A DNA stretch of 64,000 nucleotides from assembly GCA_030692515.1 (NCBI GenBank), contig JAUXZS010000061.1, forward strand, positions 62,001 through 126,000. Direction: 5' to 3'. Position numbers and translations under genes: made by a program. The notes beneath the pieces are model-generated. The model was given only the letters and a program-made list of their open reading frames with translations, searched no databases and had not been told where the DNA came from. Source of the stretch: Bacteroidota bacterium (lineage in GTDB: Bacteria; Bacteroidota; Bacteroidia; B-17B0; Aurantibacillaceae). This document shows positions 37,015 to 45,787 of the stretch, piece after piece (positions within the stretch are counted from its first letter, which is position 1; each line of letters begins with the position of its first letter).

Positions 37015-38001
37015 TTATATTTCATTTTTGTTGCTAATAGCTTTTTCAAAACAATCCAAATTGTAAAGGGTTGTTTCTGCAATATTTTTTAATGCTGTGT
37101 CTGTCAAAAAGGCTTGGTGGCTGGTTATTAAAACATTATTAAATGTCATCAATCTGGCAATCATATCATCTTGTAAAATTTCTTCGGAACGATCTTCAAA
37201 GAACAAACCGCTTTCTTCTTCATAAACATCTATTCCTAAATACCCAATTTGACCAGCTTTAAGAGCTTCTATTACTTCCTTAGTATTAACCAATGCTCCC
37301 CGGCTTGTGTTAATCAGCATTACGCCTCGTTTCATTTTTGAAATACAATTTTTGTCAATTAAATATTTTGTTTCAAGTGTCAAAGGAATATGGAGAGTTA
37401 TTATATCTGATTCTCTGCATAATGTTTCGCAATCCGTGTATATCGCACCGTATTTATTTTTCAATTCATCATTCTCAATTTTATCATGTACAAGAATGCG
37501 ACAACCGAATCCGTGCATTATCCTGGCGACAACACTCCCGATTTTTCCAGTACCGATAATCCCAACTGTTTTCCCGTGCATATCAAATCCGACTAATCCG
37601 TCCAATGAAAAGTTTTGCTCCATGACCCTGTTATGGGCACGTATTAGTTTGCGGTTTAATCCCAACATAAGAGCGACAGCATGTTCCGCAACTGCATAAG
37701 GAGAATATTCCGGAACACGGGCTACTTTTATATTCAGTCTTTTAGCTTCCGCAAGATCCACATGGTTATAACCAGCAGAACGAAGTGCAAGAAATTTAAC
37801 TCCTGCCTTGCTTAAAATTTGAAGTACAGGAGCAGAAGCGTTGTCACTCACGAAGACAGAAACAACCTCGTTTCCTTCCGCAAGAGAGGCAGTTTCAATA
37901 GTAAGCGGACTGCTGATGTATTTTACATCATGTTTTCCGCTGAAAACTTCCTCCAGGTATGCTCTTTCAAATTTGTGCGTACTATATATAGCTACTTTCA
38001 T
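37015..38001 (-). CDS. ldhA: D-lactate dehydrogenase-like 2-hydroxyacid dehydrogenase
   Basis: 328 residues from the ATG at 38001 (MKVAIYSTHKFERAYL); an upstream in-frame ATG would add 41 residues that overlap the preceding gene and match no family. NAD-binding GKTVGIIGTGKIGS is near residue 145, with NTSRGALVN and the catalytic His in SHQAFLTDTAL. The resemblance to E. coli LdhA runs along the whole length. It reduces pyruvate to D-lactate and reoxidises NADH in fermentation. Confidence 0.88.
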   Translation of the reverse strand: MKVAIYSTHKFERAYLEEVFSGKHDVKYISSPLTIETASLAEGNEVVSVFVSDNASAPVLQILSKAGVKFLALRSAGYNHVDLAEAKRLNIKVARVPEYSPYAVAEHAVALMLGLNRKLIRAHNRVMEQNFSLDGLVGFDMHGKTVGIIGTGKIGSVVARIMHGFGCRILVHDKIENDELKNKYGAIYTDCETLCRESDIITLHIPLTLETKYLIDKNCISKMKRGVMLINTSRGALVNTKEVIEALKAGQIGYLGIDVYEEESGLFFEDRSEEILQDDMIARLMTFNNVLITSHQAFLTDTALKNIAETTLYNLDCFEKAISNKNEI

Positions 38002-38011
38002 TGGGATGATT

Positions 38012-38641
38012 TTATTTTTTCGGACGTTTATGTTCTTTAACAGGTTTAACCGGATAATTGTCAAGAATATCATATACAGCAGGATGCAGGTTGTCTCCGA
38101 TATAAGAAGGGTCGTATAAATCACCTTTAGCGGTTCCGCTCCATACCAGCTTATTCAGTTTCCTGTCAATTATATTCAGCGTGATTGCTCCTTCTGTATA
38201 TTCTACCTTTTGAGTTACATAAGTAGTATAGTTGTAATTATAGTTGTAGCGGTAATAATAAGTGCTTGGATAAGGGTAATAATAGGGGTTGTGGTAATAC
38301 CAGTTGGAAGGATAAGTGGAAACAGGAGTTGTAACTGTTTTTTGCTTTTTAGCAGCTGTAATTACTAAGTCAAGAAATACATCCGGTGTATCAATGCTTG
38401 CCTTATATCCTCTTTCTCCCATACAATGAGTGAAATAGTTGCGGGTATTGTTGCGAATAATCTGGTTGTTATATTCGCTTTTGGACGTGTCTTTATCCGG
38501 CAGCCATGCAAACGTTTTATATTTTGTAAAATCAACGCTCCGGTCATAATCGGAAGTGATGTCGGTATATACTCCGCATCCGGCAATAGCCAGGAAAAGA
38601 ATACCAGTTAAATAGGAAAATAATTTTGTATGTGTTTTCAT
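38012..38641 (-). CDS. DUF4136 lipoprotein
   Basis: 209 residues. The lipobox is in FLAIAGCGVYTD, and DYDRSVDFTKYKTFAW opens the DUF4136 domain. The middle is tyrosine-rich (YYHNPYYYPYPSTYYYRY). The family is envelope-localised and of unknown function. It stands between a YceI-like secreted protein gene and ldhA in the array. Confidence 0.8.
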   Translation of the reverse strand: MKTHTKLFSYLTGILFLAIAGCGVYTDITSDYDRSVDFTKYKTFAWLPDKDTSKSEYNNQIIRNNTRNYFTHCMGERGYKASIDTPDVFLDLVITAAKKQKTVTTPVSTYPSNWYYHNPYYYPYPSTYYYRYNYNYNYTTYVTQKVEYTEGAITLNIIDRKLNKLVWSGTAKGDLYDPSYIGDNLHPAVYDILDNYPVKPVKEHKRPKK

Positions 38642-38662
38642 TTTTTTAAAAGATTTGATTAA

Positions 38663-39214
38663 TTATTGGTTTGGTTTTTTAAGCACTGCCTGAGCAATTT
38701 GTATTGTTATTTCGTTGTTCCATCCTTCCGGCAAAATGATTTCAAAATCGCTTAGCCCTAATTTAAAGTTGAGTGTAAGCAAACAGGAAATAGTTCCATT
38801 GCTGGCAATGTGTTTAAGCTCTCCTGTTACATACATTGATTTTACGATACCATTCAAATGCAGCTCTGCTTCAAAATTTAATTTATGGTCAGGATGCTTT
38901 AGCGTATTTACATAGGGTATATTCAGTTTTCCTTTCAGGGTTGCAGGCCCTATGGATGAATTAAGAAGTTTTACATTCAATGAATCTGTTGTAGTACGTA
39001 AAGTAGCCGGATAAAGCGTTAATTCGATTTCCGCAGTTTCATAATTGATTAAAGCAAACAACTGATTGCTATTGGCAATTGTTTTAGCATCCTTGTACAA
39101 GCCAATCACACCAATACTTCCTTCCCTGGTTTGATATATTTGTTGTGCCTTACCTGAAAGGCTGCATAATAATACTAATGCGCTTACCAATATTGTTTTA
39201 AAATTTTTTATCAT
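38663..39214 (-). CDS. secreted YceI-like protein
   Basis: 183 residues from ATG 39214; a start 24 nt upstream overlaps ppsA and gives a poorer signal peptide. The signal peptide MIKNFKTILVSALVLLCSLS precedes a beta-rich domain resembling the YceI lipocalin-like fold. YceI proteins bind polyisoprenoids; the ligand here is unknown. It follows ppsA by 7 bp. Confidence 0.65.
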   Translation of the reverse strand: MIKNFKTILVSALVLLCSLSGKAQQIYQTREGSIGVIGLYKDAKTIANSNQLFALINYETAEIELTLYPATLRTTTDSLNVKLLNSSIGPATLKGKLNIPYVNTLKHPDHKLNFEAELHLNGIVKSMYVTGELKHIASNGTISCLLTLNFKLGLSDFEIILPEGWNNEITIQIAQAVLKKPNQ

Positions 39215-39221
39215 TGTCTTT

Positions 39222-41636
39222 TTAATTATCAGATACATTGATTTGTAATTGTATTTCTGAATTTGAAATATTCTCTATTCCTTTTAAAAGTGCATCGGGG
39301 TTAAAGGAAATGCTGTCAATGCCGCATTCTACAAGAAATTTTGCGTATTCAGGATAATCGCTTGGAGCCTGGCCACATAAGCCGATTTTAATTCCTGCTG
39401 CTTTTGCTTTTTCAATAGACATACTGATAAGCTGCATCACAGCCGGATCAAAAGGACTGAAAATATCACTTAGTAATGTGGAATCACGATCAGCGCCCAA
39501 TGTAAGCTGAGTAAGGTCGTTAGAGCCAATGGAAAATCCATCAAAGTGTTTTGCAAATTCTCCAGCTAATAAAGCATTGCTTGGAATTTCAACCATCATG
39601 TATAATTCCAACGAATCTTTTCCTCTTTCCAAGCCATACTCTTTCATAAGTCCGCTTACTTTTTTCGCCTCGTCCACAGTGCGACAAAAAGGGATCATCA
39701 GCTTTACGTTTGTAAACCCCATTTCTTCCCGCACCAATTTCATCGCTTTACACTCCATTTCAAAACCTTCTTTGTAAAGTGGATGATAGTATCGTGAAGC
39801 TCCCCTGAAACCTATCATCGGGTTTTCTTCATTCGGCTCAAATTGTTTACCGCCAATGAGATTAGCATATTCATTGGATTTAAAATCGCTCATGCGAACA
39901 ATCACATCTTTTGGATAAAAGGCTGCTGCAATAAAACTGGTGGCTTCAGCAAGGCGATGAATAAAATAATCTCTTTTATCAGAGTATTGATGTGTTCTTT
40001 TTTCTATAAGTTCCCTAACTTTTTCATCTGTTATTTTTTCAAAATGCTGCAATGCCATTGGATGAATACCGATGGCATTATTGATAATGAACTCCATTCT
40101 CATTAATCCAACTCCATTATTTGGAAGAAAGGAATACTTAAACGCCTGTTCAGGATGACCTAAAATGAGCATTGCTTTAGTATCCGGCATTTTAATGTGG
40201 CTGATGTCGGTTGTTTTTTCTTCCCACTCCAGTTTTCCTTCGTACACATAACCGGTATCACCCTCCGCAGCAGAAACCGTGATTATCTGACCATCTTTAA
40301 TTGTACTTGTAGCATTGCCTGCTCCAACAATAGCTATTGCACCCACCTCCCGTGCAACAATAGCAGCATGGGAAGTTCGTCCGCCCTGGTCGGTTATAAT
40401 AGCCGTTGCCTTTTTTAATACCGGATCCCAATCGGGGTCGGTACGTTCAGTAACTAATATTTCTCCGTCATTCAATTTTGAAATTTCAGACGGAGAATGA
40501 AGTATTCTTGCTTTACCCGATGCAATGCGGTTCCCAAGCCCAACGCCTTTACAAAGCACTTTGCCTTTTTCTTTTAAAGTATATTGTTTGAATAAATTTT
40601 TGTTTTTATTACTGTGAACAGTTTCCGGCCTGGCTTGAACTATATATAGCTTTCCATTTCCACCATCTTTTGCCCATTCAATATCCATGTGGCATTTGTA
40701 ATGCTCCTGAATTTTACAAGCCCAATCAGCTAATTGAATTATTTCCTTATCCTCCAAAACAAACTGCTCCTGCTTTTCAACAGAGGTATCTAAATTTATT
40801 ACAGCATCCTCCGGTTTTAAAATTTCGTTTTCACTTTTTGTTGAGTAAATCATTGTTTTCATTTTACTGCCCAGCTTGTGAGAAATAATCGGTTGATTAA
40901 CCTTGCCCAACAAAGGCTTAAAAACAAGAAACTCATCTGTATTTACACTTCCCTGTACCACATTTTCACCCAATCCCCATGCTCCAGAAACCAATACTAC
41001 ATTTTCAAAACCTGAATCGGGATCCATTGTAAACATCACACCTGAACTGGCTAAACCAGAACGAACCATTACTTGTACGCCAATGGACAAGGCAACTTTC
41101 ATGTGTTCAAAACCATTGTCAACCCTGTATTTTATTGCTCTATCAGTAAAAAGAGAAGCATAACAACGCTGACATGCTTTTATCAAATTTTCTTCGCCTT
41201 TAACATTCAGGTATGTTTCCTGCTGACCCGCAAAACTTGCGTTGGGTAAGTCTTCCGCTGTTGCGCTGCTACGAACTGCAAGAGAAATATTATTGCCTGA
41301 ACGCTCACATAATTGCTTATACGCTATGATAATTTCATCTTTTAATTCTTTTGGAAAGGATGCTTTAAGCAAAATATTTCTTGCTTTAGAACCAATATCA
41401 GACAGGTTATTAAATGTTTTACTATCAAGTTGTGAAAGTAGAGTAGTCAGTTGTGGAACGATTTTATTATGATCCAGGAAATTCCAATACCCCTCAGATG
41501 TAACAGCAAATCCATCCGGTACTCGAATACCTTTTGATGAAAGTGAGCTGAACATTTCGCCAAGTGAAGCATTTTTGCCTCCAACAAGGGGAAGGTCTTT
41601 AAGTCGTATTTCAGAAAAGTTTTTTATTGATTTCAT
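39222..41636 (-). CDS. ppsA: phosphoenolpyruvate synthase
   Basis: 804 residues, close to the known length of about 790. The N-terminal ATP-grasp domain has GGKNASLGEMFSSL and AVRSSATAEDLPNASFAGQQ; the phosphohistidine domain has TDQGGRTSHAAIVAREVG with the catalytic His; the C-terminal PEP-binding barrel ends in GLCGQAPSDYPEYAKFL. It makes PEP from pyruvate and ATP. It lies between gpmA and the YceI-like gene in the array. Confidence 0.94.
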   Translation of the reverse strand: MKSIKNFSEIRLKDLPLVGGKNASLGEMFSSLSSKGIRVPDGFAVTSEGYWNFLDHNKIVPQLTTLLSQLDSKTFNNLSDIGSKARNILLKASFPKELKDEIIIAYKQLCERSGNNISLAVRSSATAEDLPNASFAGQQETYLNVKGEENLIKACQRCYASLFTDRAIKYRVDNGFEHMKVALSIGVQVMVRSGLASSGVMFTMDPDSGFENVVLVSGAWGLGENVVQGSVNTDEFLVFKPLLGKVNQPIISHKLGSKMKTMIYSTKSENEILKPEDAVINLDTSVEKQEQFVLEDKEIIQLADWACKIQEHYKCHMDIEWAKDGGNGKLYIVQARPETVHSNKNKNLFKQYTLKEKGKVLCKGVGLGNRIASGKARILHSPSEISKLNDGEILVTERTDPDWDPVLKKATAIITDQGGRTSHAAIVAREVGAIAIVGAGNATSTIKDGQIITVSAAEGDTGYVYEGKLEWEEKTTDISHIKMPDTKAMLILGHPEQAFKYSFLPNNGVGLMRMEFIINNAIGIHPMALQHFEKITDEKVRELIEKRTHQYSDKRDYFIHRLAEATSFIAAAFYPKDVIVRMSDFKSNEYANLIGGKQFEPNEENPMIGFRGASRYYHPLYKEGFEMECKAMKLVREEMGFTNVKLMIPFCRTVDEAKKVSGLMKEYGLERGKDSLELYMMVEIPSNALLAGEFAKHFDGFSIGSNDLTQLTLGADRDSTLLSDIFSPFDPAVMQLISMSIEKAKAAGIKIGLCGQAPSDYPEYAKFLVECGIDSISFNPDALLKGIENISNSEIQLQINVSDN

Positions 41637-41658
41637 TTTTCTATGTTGTTTATTATTT

Positions 41659-42264
41659 TCATAAAATCTTTCTGGTAATTATTTTTAAATCCTTATCAAA
41701 CTGATACAAATAAATTTTCCCTGTATCAATATTCAGCCTCACAATATCTTCATCATTTATTGTATCTAATTCTTTAATGATGGCCCGAAGACTATTGCCA
41801 TGAGCAACGATCAACACATTCAAGCCCTGGCTTATATTTGCACAAATCATAGAGCGAAAGAATGGAATTACACGGGATGCTGTATCTTTAAGACTTTCTC
41901 CTCCGGGAGGAGCTATGTTGTAACTTCTTCTCCATAATAATACTTGGGCTTCACCGTATTGTTTAGCTATGTCCGCTTTATTTAATCCTTGTAAATCACC
42001 ATAACTTCTTTCATTCAAGGCTTCATTTTTAATGACTGGAATATTCTCATGTTTCTTTGAATTCAGAATGATTTGGAGTGTGTCAATAGCTCGCTTTAAT
42101 TTCGAGGTATAAGCAATATCAATTTTATGTTCTTTCAGTTTTATCGCTGCATTTTTAGCTTCTTCAATACCAATACTACTTAATGGCACATCTAACCACC
42201 CTGTAAAACGATTTTCCAAGTTATAGGTACTCTGACCGTGTCGTATCATTAATAAATCAGGCAT
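41659..42264 (-). CDS. gpmA: 2,3-bisphosphoglycerate-dependent phosphoglycerate mutase
   Basis: 201 residues. RHGQSTYNLENRFTGWLDVP holds the catalytic His, with ERSYGDLQGLNKADIAK and AHGNSLRAIIKEL for the second His. It lacks some C-terminal and insert segments of the roughly 250-residue E. coli enzyme, which is known for short members. It interconverts 3- and 2-phosphoglycerate. Its start overlaps the end of the copper ATPase gene by 8 bp. Confidence 0.88.
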   Translation of the reverse strand: MPDLLMIRHGQSTYNLENRFTGWLDVPLSSIGIEEAKNAAIKLKEHKIDIAYTSKLKRAIDTLQIILNSKKHENIPVIKNEALNERSYGDLQGLNKADIAKQYGEAQVLLWRRSYNIAPPGGESLKDTASRVIPFFRSMICANISQGLNVLIVAHGNSLRAIIKELDTINDEDIVRLNIDTGKIYLYQFDKDLKIITRKIL

Positions 42265-44287
42265 AGGTTTTAATTTTTCTTTTTAAAAGTTGTGCGTTTA
42301 CTGCAACAATCACAGTGCTTAAACTCATTAATACCGCACCCACAGCCGGACTCATCATTATACCATAAGAATATAAAACACCAGCAGCTAATGGGATAGA
42401 AAATGAATTGTAAGCTGTTGCCCAAATTAGGTTCTGAATCATTTTCCGGTAAGTTTCTTTGCCGAATAAAATAAGGTTAAGAATATCCTGCGGATTGCTA
42501 TTGACAAGAATAATATCTGCTGTTTCTGCTGCTACATCGGTTCCGCTTCCCACTGCAATACCCACATCTGCCTGTGCAAGGGCAGGGGCATCATTTATCC
42601 CATCTCCGGTCATAGCTACAAACTCACCTTTCGATTGCAAGTCTTTTACAATTTCTACTTTTTGATGAGGCAGAACTTCCGCAAAGTATCCGTCTAATCC
42701 AAGTTCCTTACTTACTGCTTCTGCAACAGTTTTATTATCACCAGTTGCCATCATTACCTTAATTCCGTTCTCCTTGAATTTATTAACCGCTTCAATGGAT
42801 TCAGGCCGGATCGCATCAGCAAGCGCTATAAAGCCTGCCAATTGCTCATTGATGATGACAAATACAACTGTTTCTGCTGCGCTGGTATAAGCGTTTTGTG
42901 GAATTGCAATGCCTTTGTCATTCAGATAACCAGGGCTAACTACTTTTATGTTTTTACTTTCTACTGTTGCTTCAACACCTTTTCCGGTTATAGCATTAAA
43001 ATTTACAGTGTCAGGAACTTTCAGGTTTAGTTCCTTTACTTTGTTAACTACTCCAATAGCAATTGGATGTTCTGAATTATTTTCTAAAGCTGAAGCAATT
43101 CGTAAAACGTCTTCTTTATTAAGGTCTGCTAAAACACTTTCATAGCGGGTAACTCCGAATTTTCCTTTAGTGAGCGTTCCTGTTTTGTCAAAAACAATGG
43201 TGGTAATTTTTCTTGATTCTTCAAAGGCTGTACGGTTACGGATCAGCAAACCCTTTTGTGCGGAAACAGCCGTTGATATGGCAACTACTAAAGGAACAGC
43301 AAGCCCTAATGCGTGAGGGCAGGAAATAACCATTACTGTTACCATCCGTTCCAATGCAAATGAAAATTCCTTTCCTGCTGCCAGCCATACAACGAGTGTA
43401 ACTAAACCTGCCGAAATCGCAATGAATGTGAGCCATTTTGCAGCCCGGTCGCTCAGGTTTTGCATTTTAGATTTTGCTTTTTGTGCTTCCTGTACCATTG
43501 CAATCACTTTGCTCAGGTAGCTGTCTTTTCCTGTATGAAGCACTTTTACTTTTAAGGAGCCATTTCCATTAATGGAACCGCCAATCACTTTTTGCTCTTT
43601 TCCTTTTTTTACCGGCTTGGATTCCCCCGTGAGCATGGATTCGTTGAGATAACTTTCTCCCTCTATAATTATTCCATCTGCCGGAACTTTTTCTCCGGGT
43701 TTAATCAATATGGTATCTCCTTCATTTAATTCTTCCAGTTTTATATCCATAATATGTTCTCCATGAACTTTATGAGCGGCAGAAGGCATAAGGCTTACAA
43801 GGAGTTCCAACGAACGGGATGCACCCATTACAGATTTCATTTCAATCCAATGCCCTACAAGCATTATATCTATCAATGTTGCGAGTTCCCAAAAGAAATC
43901 CATCCCGCTAAGGCCAAAAATGACAGCCGAACTATACAGGTAGGCTACGGTGATGGCCATACCGATTAAAGTCATCATACCCGGATTCTTTTCTGAAATT
44001 TCATCACGTAACCCTTTCAGGAAAGGCCAGCCCCCATAAAAGAATACAATGGAAGAAAGAGCAAATAAAATATACTTGTCTCCGGTAAATGATAAATGAA
44101 AGCCAAAGAACATCTGAATCATTTCGGAAAGGAGAAGTACAGGAATGGTAATGACCATTGAAATCCAAAACCGCTTTTTAAAACCCTCAATCATCATGCT
44201 ATGGTGGTCATGCCCCACATGGCCATGAGCAGGATTATGTCCCTGATGTTCCGTGTGAATATGTTGATTATGTCCGTGTTGTTCCAT
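42257..44287 (-). CDS. copB: CopB-type copper-translocating P-type ATPase
   Basis: 676 residues. The N-terminus is a His-rich tail (MEQHGHNQHIHTEHQGHNPA) in place of HMA domains. The membrane motif is CPH (VISCPHALGLAVPL), typical of the CopB subgroup. TGES, DKTGTLTKG (phosphorylated Asp), SEHPIA and GDGINDAPALA are all present. CopB pumps export Cu and Ag. It lies between the MerC-like gene (18 bp) and gpmA (8-bp overlap). Confidence 0.92.
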   Translation of the reverse strand: MEQHGHNQHIHTEHQGHNPAHGHVGHDHHSMMIEGFKKRFWISMVITIPVLLLSEMIQMFFGFHLSFTGDKYILFALSSIVFFYGGWPFLKGLRDEISEKNPGMMTLIGMAITVAYLYSSAVIFGLSGMDFFWELATLIDIMLVGHWIEMKSVMGASRSLELLVSLMPSAAHKVHGEHIMDIKLEELNEGDTILIKPGEKVPADGIIIEGESYLNESMLTGESKPVKKGKEQKVIGGSINGNGSLKVKVLHTGKDSYLSKVIAMVQEAQKAKSKMQNLSDRAAKWLTFIAISAGLVTLVVWLAAGKEFSFALERMVTVMVISCPHALGLAVPLVVAISTAVSAQKGLLIRNRTAFEESRKITTIVFDKTGTLTKGKFGVTRYESVLADLNKEDVLRIASALENNSEHPIAIGVVNKVKELNLKVPDTVNFNAITGKGVEATVESKNIKVVSPGYLNDKGIAIPQNAYTSAAETVVFVIINEQLAGFIALADAIRPESIEAVNKFKENGIKVMMATGDNKTVAEAVSKELGLDGYFAEVLPHQKVEIVKDLQSKGEFVAMTGDGINDAPALAQADVGIAVGSGTDVAAETADIILVNSNPQDILNLILFGKETYRKMIQNLIWATAYNSFSIPLAAGVLYSYGIMMSPAVGAVLMSLSTVIVAVNAQLLKRKIKTYA

Positions 44288-44305
44288 TTGTTATAAATAT
44301 TTATT

Positions 44306-44911
44306 TTAACAACATGCTGTTCCTGCTTGTTTTGAAGGGCATTTAACTGTTCCATAAGAACAATAGACACAGCAATCGCCCTTCTTTGGTTTTATAACTT
44401 GTTTACAATTTTCACATTCATAAAAGAACTGGCAAGCATCTGTTGGCATTATTTCAGCCTTTTTATGCCCACAGTGAGGACATGTAATTACAGATTGAAG
44501 TTCTATTGTTTTTCCATCAATTACCGAACAGGTTGAACAAGCCAGCTTTTGTTTACGTGTTATGTAATAATTCAAGCCTGTTGCTATCAGAAGGGTAAAC
44601 ATTCCGACATAGAGTATGAATGTCCAGTTGTCAGATTTATCAAGGTAATAAGCATAAATAACCAGTCCCAAACTGATTATTCCTATTAGAAATGGGAAAA
44701 TATTTTTATGTTTCCGATACGACAAATAAAATCCTATCAGAGAAAGTAATACTAATCCCTGAAAAATATACATTGTCCATCCGCCAAAAAGCTCAAAACT
44801 TCCTAATCCCAATGCGGATAGAGCAAAGGCAAACAAAGGAAAACAGCAGGGAGATAACATCGCTGTTACGAAAATTCCAATAGTTCCTATTCTGTCAAGT
44901 TTTATATTCAT
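44306..44911 (-). CDS. MerC-like membrane protein fused to a GDCCVxC domain
   Basis: 201 residues. Residues about 1-130 hold four membrane helices with the MerC-type cysteine pair in SPCCFPLFAFALSALG. The rest is a Cys-rich cytoplasmic domain with CSTCSVIDG, CPHCGHKK and the signature GDCCVYCSYGTVKCPS. GDCCVxC proteins include selenoprotein forms; here the positions are cysteine. MerC transports Hg(II) inward in mercury resistance, but no merA or merR is in the window, so a role in copper or other soft-metal handling is as likely. Confidence 0.8.
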   Translation of the reverse strand: MNIKLDRIGTIGIFVTAMLSPCCFPLFAFALSALGLGSFELFGGWTMYIFQGLVLLSLIGFYLSYRKHKNIFPFLIGIISLGLVIYAYYLDKSDNWTFILYVGMFTLLIATGLNYYITRKQKLACSTCSVIDGKTIELQSVITCPHCGHKKAEIMPTDACQFFYECENCKQVIKPKKGDCCVYCSYGTVKCPSKQAGTACC

Positions 44912-44914
44912 TTT

Positions 44915-45787
44915 TTATATATTGCTTGCAATTAATTCTGTAATATCAATTTCATTGGATGAATGGGGAATCGTATTGCAGGTAACAACCTTGTCAACTC
45001 CTGATTTTTTCAGTTCTTCAAAAGCATTTCCGGCAAACACCGCATGAACACCGATACATATTGGCGCTTTCATTCCTGTATTTTTAAGATGGCCAACTGT
45101 TTCAATCATGGTTCGGGCAGTTGAAATAATATCATCTACCAATACAGGAGTATGATTCTTAAATTTTTCCACTTGCGGAACCGTAACTTTTACATCCCTA
45201 TCACCTAATCTTGTTTTTTCAAGAACAATAAAAGGAGCGTTAGCATTTTTTGCAACCTCTGAAACCCACTGTTCACTTTCTGCATCAGGCCCTATTAATA
45301 ATGGATTGGTGATATGTTCACTTATATATGCAGAGATGAGCGATGAGGCATGAATCACTTTACATGGAATTGAATAAATTTCAGACATGGAATGCCTGCG
45401 GTGCAAGTGTGGATCAATGGTGATGAGTGTATCAGCAAATCCTGAAATTAATGATGCGAAGTATTCAGAAGTTACGCCTTCGCCCTCATTAAAAACTTTA
45501 TCTTGGCGCATATAAGCAAGATAAGGCGCTACCAGGCAAGTGCAATCTGCGCCTAATGATTTTAGTGTTTTTGAAAGAAAATACAGAGGTAATAGTTTTT
45601 CATCGGGATGTGCCAATGTACATACCATAATAGTTTTCCTATTCTTTACTTCACTTAGCACACGCACGTATGTTTCTCCATCTGGAAATTGACGAATAAC
45701 CGTTTCGCCTATATCGGCCTGTATCGCATTGGCAATGCTTTTTGCCAAAACTTCATTTCCGGGTAATGCAAATACAATTGGTTTCAT
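44915..45787 (-). CDS. prs: ribose-phosphate pyrophosphokinase
   Basis: 290 residues, a bit shorter than the usual 310. The PRPP-binding motif VLVDDIISTARTMIE is near residue 213, with FPDGETYVR and PYLAYMRQDKVF earlier. It forms PRPP from ribose 5-phosphate and ATP. Its neighbour, 0 bp away, is a nucleoside-phosphate phosphorylase gene, suggesting a joint ribose-phosphate salvage step. Confidence 0.9.
   Translation of the reverse strand: MKPIVFALPGNEVLAKSIANAIQADIGETVIRQFPDGETYVRVLSEVKNRKTIMVCTLAHPDEKLLPLYFLSKTLKSLGADCTCLVAPYLAYMRQDKVFNEGEGVTSEYFASLISGFADTLITIDPHLHRRHSMSEIYSIPCKVIHASSLISAYISEHITNPLLIGPDAESEQWVSEVAKNANAPFIVLEKTRLGDRDVKVTVPQVEKFKNHTPVLVDDIISTARTMIETVGHLKNTGMKAPICIGVHAVFAGNAFEELKKSGVDKVVTCNTIPHSSNEIDITELIASNI

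Noticed and set aside
37999-38124. Longer start of the lactate dehydrogenase with a membrane-like N-terminus.
   Set aside because: The extra 41 residues overlap the upstream DUF4136 gene and match no 2-hydroxyacid dehydrogenase; the conserved N-terminus begins at 38001.
44306-44911. Selenocysteine insertion in the GDCCVxC domain.
   Set aside because: All positions of the motif are ordinary cysteine codons and there is no in-frame TGA.
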